From: Bradyrhizobium sp. SZCCT0231
Lineage (GTDB): Bacteria > Pseudomonadota > Alphaproteobacteria > Rhizobiales > Xanthobacteraceae
DNA: 64,000 bases
Assembly (NCBI RefSeq): GCF_018130245.1
Contig: NZ_JAFCKP010000001.1
Span: forward strand, 744,001-808,000
Direction of reading: 5' to 3'
Below are positions 1 through 9,319 of this stretch, in pieces (the first letter of the stretch is position 1; each line of letters begins with the position of its first letter). A model generated the notes under the pieces. It was not told where the DNA came from and did not search any database. It was given only the letters and a program-made list of their open reading frames with translations. The position numbers and the translations under genes were made by a program.

Positions 1-407
1 CCGGCGAGGAGCTCGCGGCGCCGAACAGCTTCATGCTCGTGGTCTCCTACAACCCCGGTTACCAGACGCTGCTGAAGGCGCTGAAGCCGTCGACGCGGCA
101 GCGCTTCGTTGCCATCGAGTTCGGCTTCTTAGCCCCGGAGCAGGAGATTGCGGTGGTCGCCGCCGAGAGCGGTCTGTCGCCGGATCGCGTGCGGCCGTTG
201 GTTGCGCTGGCCGGCCGGCTGCGCGCGCTGAAGGGCCATGATCTCGAGGAGGGCGTTTCGACTCGGCTCGTCGTCTATTGCGCGACCCTGATTGCCGCCG
301 GAATGCCGACGGGGGATGTCGTGCTGGCTGGCATGATCGAGCCGCTGACCGATGATGCCGACGTCAAGGCCGCGCTGCTCGACGTCGCACGCGCCGTGAT
401 CGGGTGA
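1..407 (+). CDS. norQ: NorQ/CbbQ-family MoxR-type AAA ATPase, C-terminal part (5' end outside window)
   Basis: Only the C-terminal ~134 residues are present; the open frame runs in from the left edge in phase 3 and ends with TGA at 405-407. The segment PNSFMLVVSYNPGYQTLLK followed by KPSTRQRFVAIEF matches the conserved end of the AAA core in the NorQ/NirQ/CbbQ family. These hexameric ATPases work with a VWA protein to insert metal into nitric oxide reductase (NorQ) or to activate Rubisco (CbbQ). The Walker motifs lie outside the window. The next gene, ten bases downstream, is a NorD-type VWA protein, so NorQ is favoured over CbbQ; norCB would be expected just to the left. The internal ATG at position 33 is not the start, because homology continues upstream of it. 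Confidence 0.85.
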   Translation, partial: GEELAAPNSFMLVVSYNPGYQTLLKALKPSTRQRFVAIEFGFLAPEQEIAVVAAESGLSPDRVRPLVALAGRLRALKGHDLEEGVSTRLVVYCATLIAAGMPTGDVVLAGMIEPLTDDADVKAALLDVARAVIG

Positions 408-417
408 GGCGGGTCCC

Positions 418-2334
418 ATGCTCGATTTCCTCGAACTGGAGGAAACGGTCGGCCGTGCCTGGCACCGGATGGTCGGCGGCACCGCCAGCTTTCCGGTTCA
501 TGCCGATCACGCGGTCTCGCTGGCCGAGATGAGAAGCAGGCTTGCGGTGATGTTCCGCGCGCTTGGCGGCGAGACGGGCGTGCAGATCGCGAGCGCCGGC
601 GCGCGCAAGTCCGGGCACAGGCTCGGCTGGCGGCAGCGCATCGGACTCGGCGACGAACGCCTCGAGCAGCCGGGCCGCGACAGCGCAACCATCTTCCTGC
701 CGGATCGCATTGCGATCTTCACCGACCGTGAGCTCAATGCATGCCTCTATCGCTGGCTCGCGGCATGGTTCGCGGTCGCGCCGATCGAGGCGATCGCCGA
801 GACCGATCCGCTCCGGCGCGATCTGCTCGTGCTGCGCCGCGCCGCCGAAACGGCGGTCTTCGTGCTTACGCAGTTTCCCGGGCTCGTCGCCGACTACGCG
901 CAGCTTGCCGCGGCGACCGCCGAGGTCCGGCCGCGGCGCCCCCTGCCGCGCATCGAGCAGGAGATCGAGCAGATCGTTCTCGCCCTGCTTGGCGCCGGAC
1001 CTGCGCCCGCGGGAAAATTGTGGCCGGCGATGATGGGAACGGGCCCGCTGCCGGACAAGGCGCCGCCGGGCTATCGTCCCATCCTGCCGTGCCCGCTCTG
1101 GGGCGATTGCTGGACGCGCGAGCTGTCGGCCGCGCATGCGGGCGCGGATGAATGCGCTGGTGGTGCGGAGCCCGCGACCCAGGACAATCGCAAGCGCTTT
1201 GCCGTGCGCGAGCGCGAGGACGGCGCCAATCGCCGCGATCCCTTCGTGCTCAATCGCTTCGAAAAAATCCTCGCGATGGCCGAGATGGTCAATGTCGATC
1301 GCCCCGCGGATGACAGCGAGGACGAGGACGCGCAGAAGGCCGCCGACGATCTCGAGGAGATCACGCTCAGCCGCCGCAACGGCAAGCCGGCGAGCCGGTT
1401 CAAGTTCGATCTCGACCTGCCGCCGGAGGCCCTCGATGCCTCGCGCCTGAATGCGGACCTGACCTATCCCGAATGGGATTATCGCAGCAGCTCCTATCTG
1501 CCCGATCATTGCCGCGTGCTCGCATCTGCCGCTTCTGAGACCGGCGAAAGCTGGACGCCCGACGAGACCATGCGCCGGCACGTTCGCCAGGTGCGCCGCC
1601 GCTTCGAGGTCCTGCGGCCGCGCCACGAATTGATGCGGGCCCAGGCCGACGGACATGACCTCGACCTCGACGCGCTGGTGCGTGCGAGGTGCGACCTCCG
1701 CGCCGGCAGCAGCAGCGGTCTCGACCGCGTCCACGTGGCGATGCGGCCGCAAGGGCACGATCTCGCCGTCACGCTGCTGGTCGACGTCTCGCTCTCCACG
1801 GACGCCTGGGCCAATGGCTACCGCGTGCTCGATGTCGAGAAGGAGGCACTGCTCGTGCTTGCCCACGGCCTGTCCGCCTGCGGCGATCACCACAGCATCC
1901 TGACCTTCACCTCGCGCCGGCGGTCCTGGGTGCGGCTCGAAACGGTCAAGGCGTTCGGCGAGCCGATGAGCGGAGTGGTTGAGCGCCGCATCGGCGCGCT
2001 CAAGCCCGGCTACTACACGCGTATCGGCGCGGCGGTCCGCCATGCCTCGGCCGAGCTTGCGCGCCAGCCGCAGCGCAAGAAGCTGCTGCTCGTCCTCACC
2101 GACGGCAAGCCGAACGACGTCGACCACTATGAGGGGCGCTTTGCGGTCGAAGACACCAGGAAGTCCGTGCAGGAAGCGCGCCGGCTCGGTATCGCGGTGT
2201 TCGGCGTGACGATCGACGCGGCGGCGCAATCCTATTTTCCGACGCTGTTCGGGCGCAGCGGCTATGCGATCGTCGGCAACGTGAAGCGATTGCCCGCGGC
2301 GCTGCCGGCGATCTACCGGCAGGTGGCGCACTGA
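418..2334 (+). CDS. norD: NorD, VWA-domain nitric oxide reductase activation protein
   Basis: A 638-residue cytoplasmic protein. The C-terminal ~200 residues form a von Willebrand factor A domain with an intact MIDAS start (DVSLSTD) and the later segment LLLVLTDGKPNDVDHYEGR, which is typical of NorD. The N-terminal two thirds are the less conserved NorD region. In denitrifiers NorQ (ATPase) and NorD form a complex needed to mature the heme/non-heme iron site of cytochrome c-dependent NO reductase (NorBC). It starts ten bases after norQ, in the same operon. The ATG at 418 begins MLDFLELEETVGRAWHRM, the usual NorD start. A long antisense open frame covers most of the gene and is a GC-codon shadow. 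Confidence 0.9.
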   Translation: MLDFLELEETVGRAWHRMVGGTASFPVHADHAVSLAEMRSRLAVMFRALGGETGVQIASAGARKSGHRLGWRQRIGLGDERLEQPGRDSATIFLPDRIAIFTDRELNACLYRWLAAWFAVAPIEAIAETDPLRRDLLVLRRAAETAVFVLTQFPGLVADYAQLAAATAEVRPRRPLPRIEQEIEQIVLALLGAGPAPAGKLWPAMMGTGPLPDKAPPGYRPILPCPLWGDCWTRELSAAHAGADECAGGAEPATQDNRKRFAVREREDGANRRDPFVLNRFEKILAMAEMVNVDRPADDSEDEDAQKAADDLEEITLSRRNGKPASRFKFDLDLPPEALDASRLNADLTYPEWDYRSSSYLPDHCRVLASAASETGESWTPDETMRRHVRQVRRRFEVLRPRHELMRAQADGHDLDLDALVRARCDLRAGSSSGLDRVHVAMRPQGHDLAVTLLVDVSLSTDAWANGYRVLDVEKEALLVLAHGLSACGDHHSILTFTSRRRSWVRLETVKAFGEPMSGVVERRIGALKPGYYTRIGAAVRHASAELARQPQRKKLLLVLTDGKPNDVDHYEGRFAVEDTRKSVQEARRLGIAVFGVTIDAAAQSYFPTLFGRSGYAIVGNVKRLPAALPAIYRQVAH

Positions 2335-2407
2335 TGCGGCAACGCCGTGGCGCCGTGTTCTCGCCTGAGCTATTGCTCATAGCTTGGGTATATGATCGAA
2401 TGGCCGA

Positions 2408-3070
2408 ATGGACCAGGGCCGACCGAAACCCGATCTCATCGTCTTCGACTGCGACGGCGTGCTCGTCGACAGCGAGCTGCTGAGTTGCCGGTGCCTGTCC
2501 GAGGTGCTGGCGGAATTCGGTTTCGAGCTCAGCGTGGAGCAGGCGCTCGAGCTCTTTCTGGGGCGCAGCACGGCCGCGATCGGACAGTATTATCGCGAGC
2601 GTGGACGAACACTGCCCGATGAATTCCTGCCGCGCCTGAAGGCGCGCGTCCTTGAGACCTTTGCGAAGTCGCTCCAGCCAATCCCCGAGGTCGCCACCGT
2701 TTTGTCCGCGCTGAAGGCACCGCGCTGCGTGGCCTCGTCCAGCGACATCGACCGCGTCTCGCTCTCGCTGGACGTGACCGGTCTCTCGTCGCATTTCGAC
2801 GGCCGGCTCTACACCGCGCAAATGGTCAAGCACGGCAAGCCGGCACCGGACCTCTTTCTCCACGCCGCCGAGAAGATGCGCGCTGATCCTTCACGCACGC
2901 TGGTGATCGAGGACAGCGTCAGCGGCGTGCAGGCGGGCAAGGCGGCCGGCATGACCGTCTGGGGATTTGTCGGTGGCGGCCATTATCGCACCCGCGACGG
3001 CCGGGCTATATTGTCCGCCGCCGGGGCCGATCGGGTCTTCGCGCGCATGAGCGATTTCTGGGAGGTGTGA
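2408..3070 (+). CDS. HAD-superfamily (subfamily IA) phosphatase
   Basis: A 220-residue cytoplasmic hydrolase. All four HAD motifs are visible: DCDGVLVDS (nucleophile Asp and acid/base Asp), SSSDIDR (motif II Ser), KHGKPAPDLF (motif III Lys) and VIEDSVSGVQAG (motif IV acids). The alpha-helical cap between motifs I and II is of the phosphoglycolate-phosphatase/beta-phosphoglucomutase type. The substrate cannot be read from sequence. It ends six bases before the SorC-type regulator and is probably co-transcribed with it, which suggests dephosphorylation of a sugar phosphate linked to the polyol locus. Clear breaks from norD are the 73-base gap and the change of topic. Family assignment is firm; physiological substrate is unknown. 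Confidence 0.85.
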   Translation: MDQGRPKPDLIVFDCDGVLVDSELLSCRCLSEVLAEFGFELSVEQALELFLGRSTAAIGQYYRERGRTLPDEFLPRLKARVLETFAKSLQPIPEVATVLSALKAPRCVASSSDIDRVSLSLDVTGLSSHFDGRLYTAQMVKHGKPAPDLFLHAAEKMRADPSRTLVIEDSVSGVQAGKAAGMTVWGFVGGGHYRTRDGRAILSAAGADRVFARMSDFWEV

Positions 3071-3076
3071 GCCCGC

Positions 3077-4027
3077 ATGGCCGCCGAGAACGACAAGTCG
3101 AGACTCGACGACGCCGCGCGCGCCGGCTGGCTCTATTTCATTGCCGGCCACACCCAGGACGAGATCGCGAAGATGCTGCAGGTCTCGCGCGCCTCGGCGC
3201 AGCGGCTGGTCTCGCTGTGCCTCGCCGAGCGGCTCATCACCTTCCGGCTCGAACATCCCATCGCCGCGTGCATGGAATTGGCGGCGCGGCTGAAGGAGCG
3301 GTTCGATCTCGTCCATTGCGAGGTGGTGCCGGCCGATCCCGCCGCGCCGCAGGCGGTGGCTGGAATTGCCGAGCGCTGCGCCAATTTGCTCGATTCCACG
3401 CTGCGCTCGGAGACGCCCGTCATCGTCGCACTCGGCACGGGGAGGGCGGTGCGTGCCGCGGTCGAGCGCGTCACGCCGATCGACCGGCCCAATCACCAGA
3501 TCGTCTCGCTGGTCGGCAACATCTCCGCCGACGGCTCGGCGAGCTTCTACGACACCGTCGGCCGGCTCGCCGACCGCACCGGCGCGCGGCACTATCCGAT
3601 GCCGCTGCCGTTCCTGATGTCGTCGGAGGACGAGCGCAACAAGATGGTGCGCATCGAGCCGATCGCGAAGGTGAAAGCGGTCGCAGCCAAAGCAGATTTG
3701 CGCCTCGTCGGCATCGGCCAGATGGACCAGAAGGCGCAGGTGCACATCGACGGCTTCGTCACCCGCGACGAATTGTTCGAGATGATGCGCCTCGGGGCCA
3801 TCGGCGAGATCACCGGCTGGGCCTATGACGCGAAAGGCCGCCTGCTCAAGGCCGGCACCAACAAGCGCCTCACCAGCATCCCGCCGGAAGTGCCGGCGAA
3901 GGCCACGACCATCGGCGCCGCAGTCGGTGCCGCCAAGGTACCGGCGATTGCGGCCGCGCTGAATGGACGGCTGATCAACGGGCTGATCACGGACGAGGCT
4001 ACGGCAAGGGCGATCCTGGAGCGGTAG
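3077..4027 (+). CDS. SorC/DeoR-type sugar-binding transcriptional regulator
   Basis: A 316-residue regulator. Residues ~10-60 hold a helix-turn-helix (YFIAGHTQDEIAKMLQVSRA, then SAQRLVSLCLAERLI). Residues ~65-316 form the SorC effector-binding domain, a NagB/RpiA-like fold that binds a phosphorylated sugar (VIVALGTGRAVRAAVE, SLVGNISADGS, VGIGQM). It lies 323 bases upstream of a polyol ABC importer in the same direction, the usual place for the regulator of Smo/Mtl-type operons in rhizobia. A strong near-palindrome 270 bases downstream (4296-4320) is a good candidate operator. The ATG at 3077 follows the HAD stop by six bases; no strong Shine-Dalgarno is seen, so translation may be coupled. 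Confidence 0.87.
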   Translation: MAAENDKSRLDDAARAGWLYFIAGHTQDEIAKMLQVSRASAQRLVSLCLAERLITFRLEHPIAACMELAARLKERFDLVHCEVVPADPAAPQAVAGIAERCANLLDSTLRSETPVIVALGTGRAVRAAVERVTPIDRPNHQIVSLVGNISADGSASFYDTVGRLADRTGARHYPMPLPFLMSSEDERNKMVRIEPIAKVKAVAAKADLRLVGIGQMDQKAQVHIDGFVTRDELFEMMRLGAIGEITGWAYDAKGRLLKAGTNKRLTSIPPEVPAKATTIGAAVGAAKVPAIAAALNGRLINGLITDEATARAILER

Positions 4028-4086
4028 GCGGCGGGCGGTCGCTCCTCACACCTCTGCGAGGTAGGCGGTCTTTCCCCACATAACAC

Positions 4087-4193
4087 CGTCATCGTCCGCG
4101 AAGGCGGACGATCCAGTACGCCGCGGCCGAGCTTGGGACAAACCAATAGACGACACGGAGTACTGGATGCCCCGCTTTCGCGGAGCATGACAG
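4087..4193. repeat. Long imperfect inverted repeat (REP/BIME-like)
   Basis: The arm at 4087-4119 (starts cgtcatcgtccgcgaaggcg) is the reverse complement, with a handful of mismatches, of 4160-4193 (starts gtactggatgccccgctttc). The ~40-base spacer is itself GC-rich. The RNA would fold as a >30-bp hairpin. It lies in the gap between the regulator and the importer operon and could end transcription of the former or be a dispersed palindromic element. Confidence 0.75.
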
Positions 4194-4268
4194 CCGTGGG
4201 TGACGCAAAACCTCCCATTCCTCCCGCACCGCAGCACTCATAAGTTGCTGGAACACCCGCGCGGCTGC

Positions 4269-4320
4269 TTGACAACGCGCTGCCCTTGCGCTGAACATAC
4301 GCCCAACGCGTGGGCATATG
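4269..4320 (+). promoter_or_regulatory. Candidate promoter and SorC operator of the polyol operon
   Basis: A perfect sigma70-like -35 hexamer ttgaca is at 4269-4274. A 17-base spacer leads to tgaaca (4292-4297), a moderate -10. Directly behind it, 4296-4320 is a 25-base near-palindrome: arms catacgccca and tgggcatatg (9 of 10 pairs) around a 5-base centre. An operator over the -10 and start site would repress. The importer gene begins 30 bases further on at a GTG preceded by gggaggt. Assignment to the upstream SorC-type protein is an inference from position. Confidence 0.6.
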
Positions 4321-4350
4321 CTCAAAAGCGCGAGTCCAAGGGAGGTCACC

Positions 4351-5664
4351 GTGAAACATGTCCTGGGCGCCGTCTGCGGCGCGTCCTGCCTGCTGCTGGC
4401 CGTCCCCGCGATGGCCGAAACGACCCTGACGATCGCCACCGTCAACAATGGCGACATGATCCGAATGCAGGGGCTGACGGGTGAGTTCACCAAGAAGAAT
4501 CCTGACATCACCGTGAAATGGGTGACGCTGGAGGAGAACGTGCTGCGCCAGCGCGTCACCACCGACATCGCCACCAAGGGCGGCCAGTTCGACGTCCTCA
4601 CCATCGGCACCTATGAAGTGCCGATCTGGGCCAAGAAGGGCTGGCTGGTACCGCTCGCCAATCTCGGTGCCGATTACGACGTCGCCGATCTCCTGCCGAA
4701 GATCAAGGACGCGGTCTCCGCCGACGGCAAGCTCTACGCCGCGCCGTTCTACGGCGAGAGCTCGATGGTGATGTACCGCACCGATCTGTTCGAGAAGGCC
4801 GGCCTGAAGATGCCGGAAAAGCCGACCTGGGATTTCGTCATCGACGCGGCCAAGAAGCTCACCGACAAGAGCGGCGGCACCTACGGCATCTGCCTGCGCG
4901 GCAAAGCCGGGTGGGGCGAGAACATGGCTTTCCTCTCGGCCATGGCCAATTCCTACGGTGCACGCTGGTTCGACGAGAAGTGGGCGCCGCAGTTCAACAC
5001 GCCGGAATGGAAGACGACGCTCACCACCTATGTGAACCTGATGAAGGAAGCCGGCCCTCCCGGCGCCAGCTCCAACGGCTTCAACGAGAATCTGGCGCTG
5101 TTCAACGCCGGCAAATGTGCGATGTGGATCGACGCCACGGTCGCGGCGTCCTTCGTCACCAATCCGAAGGACTCCAAGGTCGCCGACAAGGTCGGCTTCG
5201 CGCTCGCGCCCAACACCGGGCTCGGCAAGAACGCCAACTGGCTGTGGGCCTGGAATCTGGCGATCCCTGCCGGGTCGAAGAAGACGGAAGCTGCCGAGAA
5301 GTTCATCGCCTGGGCAACCAGCAAGGACTACACCAAGCTGGTGGCGTCGAAGGAGGGCTGGGCCAACGTGCCGCCGGGCACGCGCACCTCGCTCTACCAG
5401 AACCCCGACTATCTAAAGGTCGCGCCGTTCGCCAAGCTGACGCTGGCCTCGATCGACGCCGCCGATCCCAACAAGCCGACGGTGAAGCCCGTTCCTTACG
5501 TCGGCGTGCAATACGCCGCGATTCCTGAATTCCAGGGCATCGGCACCCAGGTGGGCCAGCAATTTTCGGCCGCGCTTGCCGGCTCGATGACGGTCGATGC
5601 CGCGCTGACCGCGGCGCAATCGGCGACCGAGCGCGAGATGAAGCGCGCCGGCTACATCAAGTGA
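4351..5664 (+). CDS. smoE: Polyol/sugar ABC transporter substrate-binding protein (SmoE-like)
   Basis: A 437-residue periplasmic binding protein of the extracellular solute-binding family 1. The start is the GTG at 4351: it has a gggaggt ribosome site eight bases upstream and gives a clean signal peptide (MKHVLGAVCGASCLLLAVPA, cut after AMA). The ATG at 4318 would put charged residues ahead of the signal and overlaps the operator. The mature protein begins ETTLTIATVNNGDMIRMQG and carries typical family-1 segments (NPDITVKWVTLEENVLRQRV, YGICLRGKAGWGENMAFLS) seen in sorbitol/mannitol-binding proteins of Rhodobacter and rhizobia. It is the first gene of the importer operon; a 10-bp hairpin follows and may stabilise its mRNA. 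The exact polyol is not determined. Confidence 0.88.
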   Translation: MKHVLGAVCGASCLLLAVPAMAETTLTIATVNNGDMIRMQGLTGEFTKKNPDITVKWVTLEENVLRQRVTTDIATKGGQFDVLTIGTYEVPIWAKKGWLVPLANLGADYDVADLLPKIKDAVSADGKLYAAPFYGESSMVMYRTDLFEKAGLKMPEKPTWDFVIDAAKKLTDKSGGTYGICLRGKAGWGENMAFLSAMANSYGARWFDEKWAPQFNTPEWKTTLTTYVNLMKEAGPPGASSNGFNENLALFNAGKCAMWIDATVAASFVTNPKDSKVADKVGFALAPNTGLGKNANWLWAWNLAIPAGSKKTEAAEKFIAWATSKDYTKLVASKEGWANVPPGTRTSLYQNPDYLKVAPFAKLTLASIDAADPNKPTVKPVPYVGVQYAAIPEFQGIGTQVGQQFSAALAGSMTVDAALTAAQSATEREMKRAGYIK

Positions 5665-5694
5665 ACCCGAGCTCGACCTCCTGAGCTCCGACTT

Positions 5695-5722
5695 GCGGCC
5701 ATCCAAAGTTATGGATGGCCGC
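5695..5722 (+). other. Intercistronic hairpin after the binding-protein gene
   Basis: Perfect 10-bp inverted repeat (gcggccatcc, loop aaagttat, ggatggccgc) 30 bases after the stop of the binding-protein gene and 27 bases before the first permease. There is no T-run behind it, so it looks less like a full terminator than like an RNA-stabilising or partial-termination element. Such elements keep binding proteins in excess over the membrane subunits. Confidence 0.65.
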
Positions 5723-5749
5723 CTTCTTCCCGCCAGCGGAGAAGCGGTG

Positions 5750-6622
5750 ATGGCAACCCGGCAGACGCAATTGCTTGCACGGTCGCTCCTGACCCCGGCC
5801 GTTGGGCTGCTGTTCATCTGGATGATCGTCCCGCTGGCGCTGACGATCTATTTCTCGACGCTGCACTACAGCCTGCTCGATCCCGGCTCGGAATCGTTCG
5901 TCGGCCTGGAAAACTTCCGCTACTTCCTCACCGATCCCGCTTTCCTTGCCTCGCTCCAGAATACGCTGGTGCTGGTCGGCTCCGTGCTGGCGCTGACCAT
6001 CCTGCTCGGCATTCCGCTGGCGCTGCTGATGGACCAGCCTGTGATCGGGCGCAATTTCGTGCGGCTGATGGTGATCGCCCCGTTCTTCGTGATGCCGACC
6101 GTGAGCGCGCTGGTCTGGAAGAACCTGTTGATGCATCCGGTGTCGGGATTGTTCGCCTGGCTCGCTTCGCTGTTCGGTCTGACGCCGATCGATTGGTTCA
6201 ACGACGTGCCGCTGTTTGCAGTGATCCTGATCGTGACGTGGCAATGGCTGCCGTTCGCGACGCTGATTCTGCTCACCGCGCTGCAATCGCTCGACGAAGA
6301 GCAGAAGGAGGCCGCGGAAATGGATGGCGCAAGCGCGGTCTCGACCTTCATCTACATCACTCTGCCGCACCTCGCGCGTCCCATCACGGTGGTGATCCTG
6401 ATCGAGACCATCTTCCTGCTCACGGTGTTCGCCGAGATCTTCGTCACCACCGGAGGCGGGCCGGGCCTGCAGACCACCAACATCGCCTTCCTGATCTATG
6501 CGCAGGCGCTGATCCAGTTCGACGTCGGCAGCGCGTCGGCAGGCGGGCTCGTCGCGGTGGTGATCGCCAACATTGTCGCCTTCTTCCTGGTCCGCATCGT
6601 CGGCCGCAACCTGGAGGCCTGA
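5750..6622 (+). CDS. smoF: Polyol/sugar ABC transporter permease 1 (SmoF-like)
   Basis: A 290-residue inner-membrane permease of the MalF/UgpA type with six predicted hydrophobic segments; the first is AVGLLFIWMIVPLALTIYFS. The ATPase-contact loop (EAA motif) reads EEQKEAAEMDGASAVSTF, followed by ITLPHLARPI. The ATG at 5750 is preceded by gcggagaag; the frame is open further upstream from a TTG but that would run through the hairpin. It follows the binding protein and is followed after one base by the second permease, with which it should form the heteromeric channel. Confidence 0.88.
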   Translation: MATRQTQLLARSLLTPAVGLLFIWMIVPLALTIYFSTLHYSLLDPGSESFVGLENFRYFLTDPAFLASLQNTLVLVGSVLALTILLGIPLALLMDQPVIGRNFVRLMVIAPFFVMPTVSALVWKNLLMHPVSGLFAWLASLFGLTPIDWFNDVPLFAVILIVTWQWLPFATLILLTALQSLDEEQKEAAEMDGASAVSTFIYITLPHLARPITVVILIETIFLLTVFAEIFVTTGGGPGLQTTNIAFLIYAQALIQFDVGSASAGGLVAVVIANIVAFFLVRIVGRNLEA

Positions 6623-6623
6623 C

Positions 6624-7454
6624 ATGGCACGGATGGCGACGACGCGACGGGTGGCGATATCGACGGCGGCGGCCTGGCTGTTCGGCTTCCTGATCTTCTT
6701 CCCGATCCTGTGGATGGGGCTGGCGAGCTTCAAGACCGAGCTGGAGGCATTCGCGATCCCGCCATCCTTCCTGTTCTTCCACTGGACCACGGAAAACTAC
6801 GCGACCGTGCAGGAGCGCAGCGACTATCTGCACCACGCGATGAACTCGATCATCATCGCGGGCGGCTCGACGCTCATTGCGCTCTTGATCGCCATTCCCG
6901 CGGCCTGGTCGATGGCGTTCTCGCCGACCAAGCGCACCAAGGACATCCTGCTCTGGATGCTCTCGACCAAGATGATGCCGCCGGTCGGCGTGCTGGTGCC
7001 GATCTACCTGATTTACAAGACGTTCGGGCTGCTCGATTCCCGCATCGGCCTGGTCTTGATCCTCTGCCTCGGCAACTTGCCGATCGTGATCTGGATGCTG
7101 TTCACCTATTTCAAGGAGATCCCGCGCGACATCTTAGAGGCCGCGCGCATGGACGGCGCCACGATCGGCCGCGAGCTCGTCTACGTGCTGACGCCGATGG
7201 CGATCCCGGGGCTGGCGTCCACGCTGCTGCTCAACCTGATCCTGGCCTGGAACGAGGCGTTCTGGACGCTGAACCTGTCGACCTCGAGCGCCGCGCCACT
7301 CACCACGTTCATCGCCTCCTATTCGAGCCCGGAAGGGCTGTTCTGGGCAAAGCTGTCGGCGGCGTCCACGCTGGCGATCGCGCCCATTCTCGTCCTCGGT
7401 TGGTTCAGCCAGAAGCAGCTCGTGCGCGGGCTCACCTTCGGCGCGGTGAAGTAG
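6624..7454 (+). CDS. smoG: Polyol/sugar ABC transporter permease 2 (SmoG-like)
   Basis: A 276-residue MalG/UgpE-type permease with about six membrane spans (the first around [20 protein letters not shown]). The EAA loop reads [20 protein letters not shown]. The start at 6624 lies one base after the smoF stop, with ctggagg as ribosome site inside smoF, so translation is coupled. The family ends with a short C-terminal tail after the last span, here [14 protein letters not shown], the usual MalG-type ending. It pairs with the previous permease and the ATPase that follows. Confidence 0.88.
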   Translation: MARMATTRRVAISTAAAWLFGFLIFFPILWMGLASFKTELEAFAIPPSFLFFHWTTENYATVQERSDYLHHAMNSIIIAGGSTLIALLIAIPAAWSMAFSPTKRTKDILLWMLSTKMMPPVGVLVPIYLIYKTFGLLDSRIGLVLILCLGNLPIVIWMLFTYFKEIPRDILEAARMDGATIGRELVYVLTPMAIPGLASTLLLNLILAWNEAFWTLNLSTSSAAPLTTFIASYSSPEGLFWAKLSAASTLAIAPILVLGWFSQKQLVRGLTFGAVK

Positions 7455-7468
7455 GGGGCTGCCGGATC

Positions 7469-8476
<1,008 letters not shown>

Positions 8477-8506
8477 CAAGAAACGGCAAGACAACGGATA
8501 GACACC

Positions 8507-9280
8507 ATGTACCTGGAAAAATTCAAGCTGAGCGGCAAGACCGCGTTCATCACCGGCGGCGGGCAGGGCATTGGCCTTGGCTGCGCGGAGGCGCTGGCCG
8601 AGGCCGGCGCGAAGGTCATCATCGGCGACCGCGACAGCAAGGTCGCCGACAGCGCGAAAGCCGAGCTGAAAGCGAAAGGTTACGACGTCGAGACCGCGAT
8701 CATGGACGTCACCGACACCAAACGTGTGGCCGAGGTCGCGAACGACCTCGTCGCCCGCCACGGCAAGGTCGATATCCTCGTCAACAATGCCGGCATTGCG
8801 CGCAGCGAGACGCCGGCCGAGACCGTCACCGACGAGCACTGGCTCAACGTCATCGACGTCAATCTCAATGGCACCTTCTGGTGTTGCCGCGAGTTCGGCA
8901 AGCACATGCTGAAGGCTGGAAGCGGCGCCATCGTCAATGTCGGCTCGATGTCCGGCTTCATCGTCAACAAGCCGCAGGAGCAGTGCTTCTACAATGCTTC
9001 CAAGGCCGCCGTGCACCATCTCACCAAGTCGCTGGCCGCCGAATGGGGCGCGCGCGGCATCCGCGTCAATGCGGTGGCCCCGACCTATATCGAGACGCCG
9101 CTCAACGCCTTCGTGAAGAGCAATCCGAAGATGTACGATGCCTGGATCGGTGGAACCCCGATGGCACGGATGGGGCAGGTCGAGGAGATCGCCTCCGTCG
9201 TGCTGTTCCTCTCGTCCGAGGCCGCAAGCCTGATGACCGGCAGCATTGTGCTGGTGGATGGCGGCTACACTTGCTGGTAG
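8507..9280 (+). CDS. SDR-family polyol dehydrogenase
   Basis: A 257-residue classical short-chain dehydrogenase/reductase. The nucleotide-binding motif is TGGGQGIG; the acidic residue in IIGDRDSK suggests a preference for NAD(H). NNAG, the catalytic Ser in VGSMSG and the YNASK catalytic Tyr/Lys are all present; the C-terminus is SIVLVDGGYTCW. Its place between a polyol importer and a ribulokinase-like kinase points to oxidation of an imported polyol to a ketose (compare sorbitol dehydrogenase SmoS or pentitol dehydrogenases). Which polyol cannot be settled by eye. It begins 30 bases after smoK, in the same operon. Confidence 0.87.
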   Translation: MYLEKFKLSGKTAFITGGGQGIGLGCAEALAEAGAKVIIGDRDSKVADSAKAELKAKGYDVETAIMDVTDTKRVAEVANDLVARHGKVDILVNNAGIARSETPAETVTDEHWLNVIDVNLNGTFWCCREFGKHMLKAGSGAIVNVGSMSGFIVNKPQEQCFYNASKAAVHHLTKSLAAEWGARGIRVNAVAPTYIETPLNAFVKSNPKMYDAWIGGTPMARMGQVEEIASVVLFLSSEAASLMTGSIVLVDGGYTCW

Positions 9281-9319
9281 GCTTGCGTCGAGACTGACGG
9301 AAAGCGACCGGGAGCGACA

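Noticed and set aside
364-2331. 655-codon minus-strand open frame opposite norD
   Set aside because: Composition is typical of an antisense frame in GC-rich DNA (Arg/Ala/His-rich), with no domain; the plus strand encodes a clear NorD with VWA motifs.
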